Source of the DNA: Chrysopilus asiliformis
Lineage: Eukaryota > Arthropoda > Insecta > Diptera > Rhagionidae
Reading direction: 5' to 3'
Assembly (NCBI GenBank): GCA_964034945.1
Contig: OZ035962.1
Span: 69,330,274 to 69,394,273 of the forward strand
DNA: 64,000 nucleotides
A model generated the notes under the pieces. That model had not been told where the DNA came from, made no database searches, and was given only the letters and a program-made list of their open reading frames with translations. Shown piece by piece: positions 23,150-34,429 of this stretch. Each line of letters starts with the position of its first letter. Within the stretch, counting starts at the first letter, position 1. The position numbers and the translations under genes were made by a program.

Positions 23150-25087
23150 GGTTAATATATCTGTGACAGGGAATACTTCGTTTCTGGCTGCTGTAGACAC
23201 GGTGTAAATGTTTCCCTACTGTTAGTGAAAATTCACTTGAAGTAGTTGTAAAATGTTGTAAAGCATTGTGAATTCCCACCTCCGAATTCGCCAAAGCACG
23301 GATAAAAAGTCAACTGCAGTTGGCGAACTTTTTTCTCTGAGTATACTATATGTGCAGCCCACAAAAAAAATGGAATTGTTTTAGTTATTCGCTCTACTTG
23401 GGATCGTTTTTCGTTTTGTATTATTTTAGATCGTCGAAAAAAAAAAACAAAATGATTTAGTTGTCAATGTAAAACTTTAGTGCTCGGAAAATTCCGAAGT
23501 AGGAAAAACATTTTGCTATAACCGCAATCACTTTTTGCAGCAAAAATCATACATTTTTCCTACAAAACTTGATAAATTCATACAAAATTGACATCAAGGC
23601 ATTTAAAAAAAACCCGCGAATGAGATATCACGCTAGCAACACTTTTGTCAAAACACAACAAAACGAATGAAAACCAAAATCATATGATAACAATATGGTT
23701 CTCAATGGTTCTTACATGATTTGTTGTTAATGTGTGAAACTCGGTGGGTCACCCAACTTTACACAATAATAACACGTGGTTAAATTCATTTGCAAATATT
23801 TATTTAACGCTTGTCTTATCAATTCGCACAAATGTATATCCCACTTCAATTTTAATCCCCAAAAGGAGACACGTCTACATAAACTCTTTGCTTACTCGGA
23901 ATAAATCCGGAAATTAAGAACTTTTTGTCGAGTTAAAGAATGAATTTCCACTTCAGGTAAAATGAACTCTCACGTCTCTGGCCGACGCGACATTAACACT
24001 CCAACTATGGATTTTTTTTAAGCTTTGTTAAGATAAATTCGATCAATCAGATATTATTGTAGAACTTACTCGTCAACCAATCGAACAATGACACACCGCA
24101 GAGAATTTCTCACTTAATATGCAAATTTTGTTTCAAAAGTAAACACAAATTTCTATGACTCTTTGAGTTTTCACTCGCCGGAACACATTAAAATTTCTCG
24201 CACGCACTAAACGATTTTAACCTCGGTTATTTTTTTATTTTAAAAAACAGGTACGAAACCATGGAAATAAATTTTATACTGTTCAAGAAAATGATTCCCA
24301 TTCCAAGCTGGAAAAAATATTAACAGTGACGTTCACAACTTTGGTTATCTGTTGCGGTTCAGATAATGTTTTTGTGATTAGCTTACATCACATACAAATT
24401 ATCAAATTTAAAACATCATCATGTGATTAAGTTTAAAATAGCGGCAAGTTTTCTCTATATTTAAAAAAAAATTTTAGGTATTTGTCCGCTTGTGATTTTT
24501 TTGATAGACGTTGTCAATAAAATACAAGTGACGAATTATTCAACTAAAAAAAATCCCGGGTCTGAGTGCAAAAAAATTCATGACTCATGCCAAATAACTT
24601 TTACTTACTTTTTGTGTCCGATGATCAGTTCGATGCATTACAAAGGGTATGCTGAATCTAATATACTTCTATACGGTTTTCATATAGAGAATAAAAAGAT
24701 TTAAATTTTAGACATTTTCTCCTGAATTTTAATCAATTACTTTTCACGGCTTTTAAACCAAACCAGGGTGATCTAAATATTTTTAATTATTGGATTTTCT
24801 TTGCAACTTTTTGCTTTTGAGGCCTATTTGTTTTCCGCGCAGCATTTATGTCAACCCGTGACAACGTTATGTTGTGAAGAGATATGTGAATCGCTAACGT
24901 CATGGTTGACGCAAATGCTGCTAGCGTTAAATTACTTATAAATATTTTACAACAAACCACAACTTTAAACATTGTTTTGTTCAAAATATTTTTAGAAAAT
25001 TCAATTGCCACCTATATTATTCGTAAGAATGTTTTTTCATATAATAAAAAAAAGACAAAAAAAATCTTTTATTAAAAAATGTACCTA
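23150..25087. other. No gene recognised
   Basis: AT-rich sequence with only short, unsupported open frames. I see no repeat ends or splice-linked coding blocks. Confidence 0.45.
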
Positions 25088-25225
25088 CTAAAAAGAAAAA
25101 AAATATTTGGGCGCTGTGTATCAGAAATAAAAGCAATATAAATATTTCTTTTTTTTTGTTATTTATGCTTTAATCTCATTTTTATTTCTGATACAAAGCG
25201 CCCAAAAAACTTTTTTTTTCTTTTT
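25088..25225. repeat. Long hairpin / MITE
   Basis: An A-tract followed by GGGCGCTGTGTATCAGAAAT on the left pairs with ATTTCTGATACAAAGCGCCC and a T-tract on the right. Weaker pairing of AT-rich tracts extends outward on both sides, perhaps to 25030 and 25290. Confidence 0.65.
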
Positions 25226-25730
25226 ACATGTATTTTTTAAATGAAAGCTTTTTAAAAAAAAATAATTTTTATTTCATACTTTTTAGTCTTCGAATATATA
25301 CCCTTGCCTTTGAGATATTCTTACGGACTTTTTGACTCCAGAATAATATTCAGCAACCCCAAAAACTTTCAGATGATTTTATTTACAGAACTCTCCCTTA
25401 TGCTTACAGACTTCTCAAGGTCAGAATCGGATTCGGCGACCCCAAAATCTCCAGATGAGTTTTTTCTCGGAAAATTTGAGCAATATCCTGGCAGGACCTT
25501 CCGGTATCCTTACAAGGACAAATTGTCATCGCAGTTGCGTTGGTGTGAAAATTTTTCAGTCAATCGAATGAGTGAAAGTGGGTCAAAATTAAATTACAGG
25601 ATTTAACTATGACAGACAAAAACCAAGCTAATAAATAAAAGCTCTTAAAAATGATCGATTTTATTGCCATCCATTGCGGGCCGTTTTAGGACACAGTGGG
25701 AATATCTCCAGACTTTTGTTTATCTTTCCT

Positions 25731-25812
25731 AGGTTAGGTTAGGTTGAGAAGACCACGCGCGCCCAGGCGTGAGCACAGCGCTACACTCGGAGGCATACAG
25801 GCCCATTGTGAT
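25731..25812 (-). repeat. Second copy of the GC-rich block, preceded by AGGTTAGGTTAGGTT
   Basis: Inverted relative to the block at 22896. Its outer edge runs into three GGTTA units. The two copies share about 65 bp with few differences, so both come from one recently active or constrained sequence. Confidence 0.6.
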
Positions 25813-27190
25813 GTCTTCGGTACTCATATTTATCTTTCCTACTTACACTTTTTATTTAAAAAAATGAACACATCACCGTAAATGCAGCTTACCCCCCCTC
25901 TCCCCCTGACAAAGTTAGCCACCCAAATTTTAATAAATGCGTAAAAAGTTTTTTTTTTTTCATAAAAACACATCTTTGTATATGTCTTAAATACCCACTA
26001 CATTGAAAAACCATAAACGAATTCATAAATTTTCTCAATTTTTCGATTAACGCGATGATTCTTTCACTGGAAGGCACGTTTATTGATTTCAATGATTTCT
26101 TATTGTTCGATATATTTGCAGTATAAAAAGCTATCTATAAATGAATCTCAGTTTGAATACTGTTGTCATGGAAATTGAATAGAATGCTAAGTAAATATAA
26201 ATTATTGGGGCTCTTTTATATACAAGAATCCCCATAGATAGCTCCCCAAATACAAACAGGAATTCATCAGTCCCTAAGAATTTATATAAAGTATAGTAAG
26301 CAAATATACTCGTACTAACTAACCAAGCAACCAGCATCCAAGGCGATCCATTCATTTCATATACCTGTTGTCTGCCTATAAAAGCAAACATTCTCTATCC
26401 CATAAATACTTGCTAAGTACCCACTTCGTATACAAGTTGGAAAAAGAGATTCGTACGCTTTGAATTGACTACACTTTTGAGCATATTTCGATATCTCCAC
26501 GGTTATAGATCTTCTCCAGTATTACTCTTAGTGGACACTTGGCACAGACCCAAAACTTGAGCAATCACGGGATCGAAAGTCATTTTTATCAATATAATAT
26601 CGGAACATAAGAATTTACTCGGATATAAACTGCCATGATATTAAATTATGTAACTTTGAATATTTATTGTTATAAAAAAAAGTGGAAAGATATTTAGACT
26701 CGTTTGATCACGTGGCAAATATAAAAAGCACAGTGAGTTTGAAACTTATTTTATCATTTTTCTTCAGTACTAATTAGACCATTCATCAACTTACTGCTCC
26801 TGTTTGAATCAGCCCAATTTATTTGTTGACGAAACGCAGTATAACTTCGAGGTAATAGTCGCCAAGTTCCGTCAAGCTGTTATAAAATCTGGCCTGTAAT
26901 ATCCATGTTATCGAGATATCGTAATATGGACGTTCCACTAAACATCCTTAACCTGACTGACTCATGAACGCCTAGCTCAAACACTTAAAGCTAAAACCCT
27001 GAAATTTTCAGGGTATGTTTCGCTTTATGACGTGGATGCTGACGCGATTCCACTCTGATTATATGTAAATTGTCAACTAATACGGTCCAAAAGAACCTAT
27101 ATGATAAGTTTCTATCATTAAAACATAAAAAAAGCTACAATTGACAAATACTCTTTGCGAAAACATATAGAATATTGATAGAAAGGGGTA
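25813..27190. other. No gene recognised
   Basis: AT-rich; includes a C-rich tract near 25893-25908. The short frame at 26131-26391 (minus) is hydrophobic but lacks any family feature. Confidence 0.45.
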
Positions 27191-27469
27191 AGGTAACGGC
27201 ACATATTACCGACCTACTAAGGGATTTTTCAACTTTGACCGGTTATGTAAAATTATTGATTAGAATTTTTTTATTCATGTGTTGATTTTTAATTAGCTTA
27301 AAGGGTTGTTTATCTGAGAAAAATACGTATATAGTTGTAAAAATAATGTATGATACTAAAAAAAAATAAAAACGGTGTCTAATACCAAAGTCAGGTATTA
27401 CCGACCTAACGATATTTTCTGGCACCTATTACCGATTTTCAGTGGACGTATTACCGACCTAACCAAAAA

Positions 27470-27915
27470 AAATGAACTTCACGATATAAATAATATAAAT
27501 AATTCATTTTATTTTGAAAAAACTGTTGAACAGAATTGAACCACTTCCGTATTTGCGTTTCTGTAATTTTTGATCGGCTGGATGTCAAATTTTGAGCAAC
27601 TCTTTTCGCTATAGCTGGATGCCTGTGTAAATAGCCACGGTACCAGACTTTCCCGGGTTCCCCATTGACAAATTTGTGAGATATATTTAAGTTTTTGGCC
27701 AAAAGCGCTGTACTATCCAAAAGTTGAGTTTTGTTTACTGGATACCCTAATTTTCCAAGTTCTATAACCCAATTTTCTAAAAGATTTTCCTGTTCGGAGG
27801 AGAAAATTGTTTGGGGTCCACTTTTTTCCCCATCTGTATATTTAAAGTTTACTTTGTCAATTAATGTGGTTTTTGGAATTTTATAGTCCTTTGAAACTCT
27901 GTAAATCGTTTTCCC
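27470..27915 (-). pseudogene. pogo-like transposase fragment with HTH and CENP-B-type DNA-binding region
   Basis: Read on the minus strand from 27915: 'VSKDYKIPKTTLIDKV' (psq-like helix-turn-helix), 'ENWVIELGKLGYPVNKTQLL', 'GKVWYRGYLHRHPAIAKR' and 'ITETQIRKWFNSV', the typical order of the CENP-B-like HTH in Tigger/pogo/jerky transposases. The catalytic DDE domain is absent: the frame runs into TIR-like sequence at about 27475. The 5' side is cut by the insertion at about 27925. Confidence 0.75.
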
Positions 27916-27924
27916 ATTTTATAT

Positions 27925-28855
27925 ATCTTCACGGAAAAAATCCGCATAGTAATCGTTCCTATAAAATATGGGAAAGCGACACGTTGACTGCCAGACCAAT
28001 TTTGCAAAAATGTAAGGGAGATGCCAATACATGTAGACGTATGTAGAATGTACGTATGTATGAATGTATGTATGTATGCATGTAGATTGTAGACCCAGCT
28101 ATCGAAAATGATAGCCTTGGTCGCTCATGAATCATAGTGCCAATTTTCACTGGCTATCAAAAATGATAGCCATGGCAGTCAATGTGTTATAGGAGTCATT
28201 GCACCATTTTGTAGCAAAGGCTTCCATAAATATTGGAACTAGTCCTAGTTTTCACTAGAGCCATTCCTGAACTTAGATGGAATCAATGCTATATTATGGT
28301 ATGGAATCGTTACCATTGTTTTTAGAAGTCACTTCAATATTATGTAGGACTTAGTCCTACAAAAAAAATGTAATGAATCCTAAATGTTCGCGGACTCATT
28401 CCTATGCAAATACGATTTAGCGAATATGGTAATTCAAGCCGATTTTTTTTCTTCGATTATAATTCGCTGTGGTTTGCGAACGCCGCGAATATATATAGGA
28501 GAGAATCCAACAATCAATGGAGACATTACAACGTTTTATAGGATTAATTCCTTTCATGTTAGGATTGAGTCCTTTACAAAAGGGAATGTCGTCCTATTTT
28601 TTGTCGTAACCAGTCTACCATATACAGTAATCTCTCCCATGTAACACGTTGAAGTCTTTGCCATAATTCTGGGAATGGTGACAGAATACGACCACTTTTT
28701 TGTTGGAATGTGTCCTAAAAAATTTGGGAGCTGTCACAACTTTTTTATAGGAATGACTGCCATATTTGGCCATTATGCCGTTTTTTCCCATAAATATGGG
28801 ACTGGAGCATGAGATTTTGGTGGTACGGTTCCTATATTTTTTTTCCGTGTACCAG
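27925..28855. mobile_element. Unclassified insertion with CACGGAAAAAA inverted ends
   Basis: Left CACGGAAAAAATCC and inverted right TTTTTTTTCCGTG bound about 0.93 kb that splits the pogo transposase region. An inner inverted repeat, ACACGTTGACTGCCA (27975) against TGGCAGTCAATGTGTT (28171), with paired 'GCTATC(A/G)AAAATGATAGCC' palindromes, may be a further small element. A GTAT simple repeat lies at 28046-28083. Confidence 0.45.
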
Positions 28856-29593
28856 AGCTTTTTGCAAAGTATCCGAAAAACACAATTTTTTTTTCATTGA
28901 CACTTGTTTTTTTTGTCTTATGTGTATCCATAATGGGAAAAATAGTTCTAGAATGACAATTTTCATACAAATGCAAGAAAATTTATTAGAAAATTTCTAG
29001 AAAAATAATGACATTTCTACATAGTCGGTAATAGGTGTCTCACGAAAATAATTTCCGACCTATAGGACGGTAATACAACCATCGTAAAAAATGATGAACA
29101 TATCACCGACCTAATTGTTTTTCCGGTTTTTCGCGAAAACGCACAAAGTTTTCACTAATATTATTGTTAAAATTTGTCCAAAAGATATTCAAAAAATTAA
29201 ATTTAGTTACACTATTATTCTAAATCCACTTATTTTCGCTTATTTATCTTATGAGTAACACATTGAGCTCTTACCAAAAACCTTAAGGAAAATGCAAAAA
29301 CGCGTTCAACCACCGACGACTCAAACTTTACTGTCACATTTCGATATGACTTTTCGCGCCTTTTTTTTCGCGGCTTTAGTTTTGTTTTTCTGATGCCCTA
29401 GACCAGTGGTTCCCAAAGTGGTCCCTACGGACCCCCAGGGGTCCCTGGGATCATCCAGGGGGTCCGTGGAAAATTAAAATTGATTTGGGGGTCCCTGAAC
29501 AACGTCAGGGGGTCCGCGCAAGGTTTAATATAAAATTAAAAAAAAATTGTGACACATTTTTATTAATATGGAAGTTAAAATAAATACAGGAGC

Positions 29594-29778
29594 TGTTGAT
29601 TGCTTTTCCGTCTTCCTATTTGGTAGAACGTAGATTCAGTGCCGTTATGAGCCTCATCACAAAAAAAAGAAACCGACTAGAAATTAGTACTCATGGGGAT
29701 TTGCGGTTGCTACTCACAAACATTGAGCCGAACATAAATACACTCATAACATCCCATCAGGTTCATTCAAGTCATTAA
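29594..29778 (+). pseudogene. hAT transposase C-terminal dimerisation domain fragment
   Basis: The frame reads 'AFPSSYLVERRFSAVMSLI' followed by 'TKKRNRLEI' and 'DLRLLLTNIEPNI', the hAT family C-terminal dimerisation motif (hATC). Only about 60 residues remain; the zinc finger and catalytic core are missing, so it is a non-autonomous copy. Confidence 0.8.
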
Positions 29779-29956
29779 TTTTTTTTGTATTTGAAAACAA
29801 AAGTTATAATTTCAATAAATACAACAAAATGTTTAATTTATATTTTATTTTTACGTTACCATTTACCATTCAAGACATCAAAGTTAAATTTGTAATTTTT
29901 CTATTAAACATTTATGTAGTTTTTCACCCAGGGTGCGTGGGCAAGTTTTGACTATG

Positions 29957-30498
29957 AACATAACAAAAGCTATAATTGCCAATCTGGCAATCATTGGAGA
30001 CCCGTATGGTGATATTCGTATTAAAATTCGAACAATTGTATGAAAATTCCTCTTTGAAGTAAAACTTTTCAATAACATTTTTTAAAATTTATTCCAATCG
30101 GATTTTGAGTATTGGGAGTTTTATGTAGAATCATATCCTAAAAAACTTTTGTTCTTGGACTTTTGTGATAAGATGCACCGTTTTTTAGATATTCACAAAA
30201 AACATTTTCGTTCGTATGGGGGGTATCCCCCTAATGGTCAATTTTTGCACATTAACGAACTTAGCCTCGCAGTTTACAGAAAACAGATCTGCGTAAAATT
30301 TCAAGTCTCTAGCTCAATCCGTGCGCCCGTAATCCGCGCCAAAAACGGACGGACGGAGGGACATGCAAAAATTAAATATTTTTGTCATTCTAAACACACT
30401 GGTGTAATTCATTTTTGTGTGCGATGACGGGATTTTGGCGTTACAAACGGTAAGGCAAAGTTAGTATACCCTTTGGTTTCACCATACGGGTATAAAAA
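29957..30498 (+). repeat. Dispersed repeat family A inserted in the hAT element
   Basis: It runs from 'CATAACAAAAGC' to 'CATACGGGTATAAAAA' with a shortened GGAC tract (30345-30360). Comparison with the hAT copy at 33151 shows that it interrupts 'GACTATGAA/AAGGGGTCC' cleanly, with no obvious target duplication. Confidence 0.75.
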
Positions 30499-30850
30499 GG
30501 GGTCCGTGGGCAAGTTTTGACTATGAAAAGGGGTCCGTGGGCCAAAAGAGTTTGGGAACCACTGCCCTAGACAATTTAAGAGAATTAAAATTTTAAAATT
30601 ATGCGTTGAAATTCGGATTTTTTCGTTGAATGAATATGTTTTAGGTCGGTAATAGGTGATAGGTCGGTAATAGGTGCCGTTACCTTAGTTCGATTTTGAT
30701 GTATGGAAGAGTTATGTAAAATCATATTCTATACATTTATCTTTAAATTTTTTTCAAATGGCATAAAAACCTAGGAACAGACAGCCAGACAGAAACAAAA
30801 GCATTATATTGTAATATAGATAGATAGATAAAACTTTCGATATGTTTCTA

Positions 30851-30856
30851 TTTATT
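30851..30856 (-). terminator. Polyadenylation signal overlapping the stop codon of the ODAD1-like gene
   Basis: On the minus strand the coding sequence ends AGA AAA TAA followed by ATAG, so AATAAA (plus 30851-30856) contains the TAA stop at 30852-30854. No other AATAAA is as close downstream, so a very short 3' UTR is likely. Confidence 0.5.
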
Positions 30857-32528
30857 TTCTATTAACTAACATTTTAGATCGGGGCAGACGACACTGACTC
30901 ATCCTATGGAGACGATATTGCATGCCTGGGCCAATCACTTGCTCCCGGATTTTCCGCTTAGCATTCGCTATAGTAATTGGTTCCACGGATTTCTTATCGT
31001 ACAAATGGATATTTTCGCCTTCTGCACATTCTGCGCATTGTTGAACCAAAACGATGTCATCGATTGATGTGGTACCTTCAATAAGTCGACTGACTCCTCT
31101 AACCGTCAGCATGGACGGTTTCCAATTTGATTTTGTGTTTTTCCGTTGTGCCGTGTAAACATACGCCAAAACTCTGGTTAGCCTTTCTTCAATCGCATTT
31201 AAAAAATCCTTCAAATTGAACGCATTAATTTTGGTCACATCATTAAATAAACGTAAACTGAAACTCTTCTCCTCACATCTAAGTTGTGTGAAAATCTCAT
31301 GCAGGCTCTCATATAAACTCTCCATCTTTGTATCAAATTCATTTTTGCGTTTCATCCTGGATTGTGTTTGCGTCTCTGCTAATTTTAGATTCTTTTTAAG
31401 ATTAGCCATTTCTTGTTGCTCTGATGTTAATCGCTCCCTATTGCTTGTTTTAACGAATTCAACTCCATCGTATAAATCTTTAAGACGTACATCAAGCGCT
31501 TCAATCTTATAGTTTAATTCAATCATATAATTAAAATATGAATAGTAGACAATTTCTTGTGATTTGAATTTATTGATTGCGTCCGTGATGTTTTTCGTTG
31601 CAGAGAAATCCAAAATTTTTTGAACTATATCATTATATTGAGTGAGTTTCGAGGCATGAATTTCTTTGAATATCGTACGACGTTCACACTCTCGAGGTTC
31701 GAGAGGAGCCAATTTTCGGGTACGCCCTTTAGCCGCCAAAAATCTATTATTTCTATTATTTGCATCCAATTGCCGAATTAAATACTGCATCTCGTGCAAT
31801 TTAAGATTCAGATCTTTTTGATTTTTTGCCTTGACTGTGTTCATTTTCTGAATAGTATCCGATCCTTCGTCAAAAGTGGAAACGGCACGTTCAACTAAAT
31901 CAATTAAATACATTTTGTCGTGATTGAGATTTGATATCATTTTACACCATATCTTGTTGAAAGCTATTCGTTCTTTTAAAATATTTCCAATCCTTTCGCT
32001 TAGCTTTCGATTGTCTGTAATCAGAATTGATTCTCGCTTCCTCGACACTTCAACTTGGTTTTCGAGTATTTCTGGGGTTTTACGCCATTTCCTCAAATTT
32101 TGACGATATTGTTGCTCAGATGTCACATTGAAATTTTTGTTATAAATTCCGTTTTCCACTTTTTTGATTTGATTCTCGAGGTCACCAATTTCCTGTCGTA
32201 TTGTTTTGATTTTGAAATCTTTCTCTTCTTGAAATTGAAGTTGTGATTTTATTGCACAAATCTGCTTTTCGTACTCTTTAATGTGAGATTTGTTTAAAAG
32301 TACCTGCAGTTTTGCTTTAATTTCTTTCTTCTCTTTTTGCATTATTCTCACATGTTCGGCATCCTTTTTCGCGCTTCGAGTTTCTTTACGGCCAGCAATA
32401 TTTCGCAACAATAACGTATTAAATTGTTTCTGTAAAATGGTCGCCTCCTTTTGACTACTGTTATATGACCGGATAAAATCCAGAAAGTTTGCAACTTTTT
32501 GCTGCTTATTATCTTCCTCGTCCGACAT
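30852..32528 (-). CDS. Coiled-coil outer dynein arm docking protein, CCDC63/CCDC114 (ODAD1) family
   Basis: A single-exon frame of 558 residues starting 'MSDEEDNKQQKVANFLDFI'. Almost the entire chain is charged and predicted coiled coil. Family features are the segment 'LKERIAFNKIWCKM' (about residue 190), the linker 'EPRECERRTIFKEI', and 'YYSYFNYMIELNYKIEAL', matching the '(F)NYVNELN' box of CCDC63/CCDC114/ODA-DC2 proteins. In flies this family includes wampa and its paralogues, coiled-coil subunits needed for outer dynein arms in the sperm flagellum. By inference this is a testis gene. It is intact, lacks introns and has no TATA box. It stands between two inverted hAT copies. Which paralogue it is cannot be told from sequence alone. 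Confidence 0.78.
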   Translation of the reverse strand: MSDEEDNKQQKVANFLDFIRSYNSSQKEATILQKQFNTLLLRNIAGRKETRSAKKDAEHVRIMQKEKKEIKAKLQVLLNKSHIKEYEKQICAIKSQLQFQEEKDFKIKTIRQEIGDLENQIKKVENGIYNKNFNVTSEQQYRQNLRKWRKTPEILENQVEVSRKRESILITDNRKLSERIGNILKERIAFNKIWCKMISNLNHDKMYLIDLVERAVSTFDEGSDTIQKMNTVKAKNQKDLNLKLHEMQYLIRQLDANNRNNRFLAAKGRTRKLAPLEPRECERRTIFKEIHASKLTQYNDIVQKILDFSATKNITDAINKFKSQEIVYYSYFNYMIELNYKIEALDVRLKDLYDGVEFVKTSNRERLTSEQQEMANLKKNLKLAETQTQSRMKRKNEFDTKMESLYESLHEIFTQLRCEEKSFSLRLFNDVTKINAFNLKDFLNAIEERLTRVLAYVYTAQRKNTKSNWKPSMLTVRGVSRLIEGTTSIDDIVLVQQCAECAEGENIHLYDKKSVEPITIANAKRKIREQVIGPGMQYRLHRMSQCRLPRSKMLVNRK

Positions 32529-33150
32529 TTTAAATTTTTCCTCGCTTAAAATAATTTAGAACAAATAATTACGACAAAATGTCACAAATATTTTGCCTCT
32601 GCGAATGTCAAAAAAAAAAATCATGTCGCTTAGATTTTTTCATGCCCAAAATATCCTGGGAAGTAACAGTGCATTTTCTTTTGATTGCGTTCTCTTATTA
32701 CAGCGATCGGCAACGGTTATACGGGATATTTGACTTTTTCTCCATTTCCAAACATTTTCTATAGAATTTTTTTTCCCATACCCAAATTTTTTTTCACGAT
32801 ATTGATTTCCTAAATTCTGTTACTAAAATCAAATCTTATTATTGCATGAAAATATGAATCATTTAAAACAACTGCTTGAAAATTTTTGAATTGAAAAGGG
32901 TTTCAGCTTCTGTTAAAAACTTCTGCAGCCAACTTCACATATCGGAATAATTAATGCGGACAAATTGTGAAATCGGATTTGCCAAATTGGTATTTAGAAC
33001 AAGTGTATAAAAAAGTGGTTTTTGTAAAAAAAAAACCCCCTTCAACAAAACATTCTAGTGTTGTTTTTAAATCTAATTAAAATACTACAATTAAATAAAA
33101 TGCCAAAACGTCTAACGGCCCAGGTTATGTCAACTTGTCTTCCTCTAAAT

Positions 33151-34098
33151 CAGTGGTTCCCAAACTCTTTTGGCCCACGGACCCCTTTTCATAGTCAAAA
33201 CTTGCCCACGGACCCCTTTTCATAGTCAAAACTTGCCCACGGACCCTGGGTGAAAAACTACATAAATGCATAATAGAAAAATTACAAATTTAACTTTAAT
33301 GTCTTGAATGGTAAATGGTGATGTAAAAATAAAATATAAATAAAACATTTTGTTGAAGAAGTATTTATTGAATCTCCGCCGAAGACGCGGCCTTTTATAT
33401 TCGCGGCTCGTTTGCCAACGTTCTTATATGTTCGGCCGAGGTCTCGAACGTTCTCGTGTGCAGATCTCAAACATTCTCGAAGCGTTCACGCCAGATCTCG
33501 AATGTCCTTGCAACTTCTTACCCGTGGACCGTTACAATATCAAAAATGTTATTTGCAACAAACCACTGTTAATTATAAGAAAAATTGAATGCTGCAATGT
33601 AACGCTCTCTTGAATTAATTATTTGAGATGTGAGGATAGAATTTCATGTAAATGTCACATATTGTGTAGGTACTCATTTTGTACCAATTAATTTTTCAAG
33701 AAAAATAAATAATTCAAAAATTAATTCACAACAGAATATAATAATACAGTAATATACAGTAATTCCAAACATTCGCGGATTTGGTTATTCGCAGAAGTAA
33801 ACAAATTAAACAAAAATATAAAATAGTAAGCTATAACTTTTAGGGTGCATTATATTAAATAATAAAACCCAATATGTCTAACTTAGGACGTAAAAATCGC
33901 TAATAATTTATTCATTGTTATTTATTTTAACTTCCATATTAATAAAAATGTGTCACCATTTTTTTATTTCATATTAAACCTTGCGCGGACCCCCTGACGT
34001 TATTCAGGGACCCCCAAATCAATTTTAATTTTCCACGGACCCCCTGAATGATCCCGGGGACCCCTGGGGGTCCGTAGGGACCACTTTGGGAACCACTG
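33151..34098 (-). mobile_element. Second hAT copy, inverted, target duplication CTCTAAAT
   Basis: Same family as 29404-30564 in the opposite orientation. It starts CAGTGGTTCCCAAACTC and ends GGGAACCACTG, with CTCTAAAT at 33143-33150 and 34099-34106. The block 'CCCACGGACCCCTTTTCATA' is tandemly duplicated near 33175-33240. Its centre holds about 0.5 kb not found in the other copy, including an LTR-like stretch (33360-33560). No transposase is left. Confidence 0.87.
33360..33560 (-). mobile_element. Possible solo LTR inside the hAT copy
   Basis: On the minus strand a GC-richer segment starts near TGTAACGGTCCACGG, has TATAAAAGG (plus 33391-33399) and, 25-30 bp later, AATAAA (plus 33364-33369), then returns to hAT sequence at 'CAACAAAATG'. 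A promoter closely followed by a poly(A) signal is LTR-like. Ends and target duplication are not resolved. Confidence 0.35.
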
Positions 34099-34429
34099 CT
34101 CTAAATAATGCTTGTAGTTCGTTGGTCTTCAACACAGGCCAACCACCGTCAGCCTTGATGGTATAAAATTATTACGTAAGAAACACTTATGACGTATTCG
34201 AATGGCTTGCTCTTTTTGCTTGACAATTGCTCCCTCCGAACACTCGCAATCGATTGGCAAATTTTAGACCACTCTTGGAAAAATTTGCCTATTCGAATGT
34301 AGAGCAATTTCCCTCGACGAAATTAGCAACTTAGCAAAAAGACAATGTAGGAAATTTTATTGTCGACAACTTTTGTCATACAAAAAACTACTAAAAACGG
34401 ATAGTTTCAAAGTAAATCATGAAGAACGA

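Larger units (their letters stand above)
29404..30564 (+). mobile_element. hAT element with perfect 8-bp target duplication CCCTAGAC
   Basis: The ends are CAGTGGTTCCCAAAGTGG and inverted TTTGGGAACCACTG, flanked by CCCTAGAC at 29396-29403 and 30565-30572. Both ends carry repeats of the GGGGTCC(G/C)TGG type. It retains the C-terminal part of a hAT transposase and is interrupted by a family A repeat at 29957-30498. A second copy with its own duplication lies inverted at 33151-34098. Confidence 0.88.
27191..30685 (-). mobile_element. pogo/Tigger-like transposon, 3.5 kb with nested insertions
   Basis: Left end AGGTAACGGCACATATTACC and inverted right end GGTAATAGGTGCCGTTACCT are flanked by TA (27189-27190 and 30686-30687). 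The motif TATTACCGACCTA recurs several times inside both ends (27394, 27449, 29021, 29103, 30646), as expected for subterminal transposase sites. A transposase DNA-binding part lies on the minus strand at 27470-27915. Nested inside are an insertion of about 0.93 kb (27925-28855) and a hAT element (29404-30564) that itself contains a family A repeat. Confidence 0.75.

Noticed and set aside
25735..25752. GGTTAGGTTAGGTT run as a telomere-type repeat
   Set aside because: Only three units, and Diptera lack the TTAGG telomere; such runs are common simple repeats.
30852..32528. Gene captured inside a composite hAT transposon
   Set aside because: The two flanking hAT copies have different perfect target duplications, so they inserted separately.
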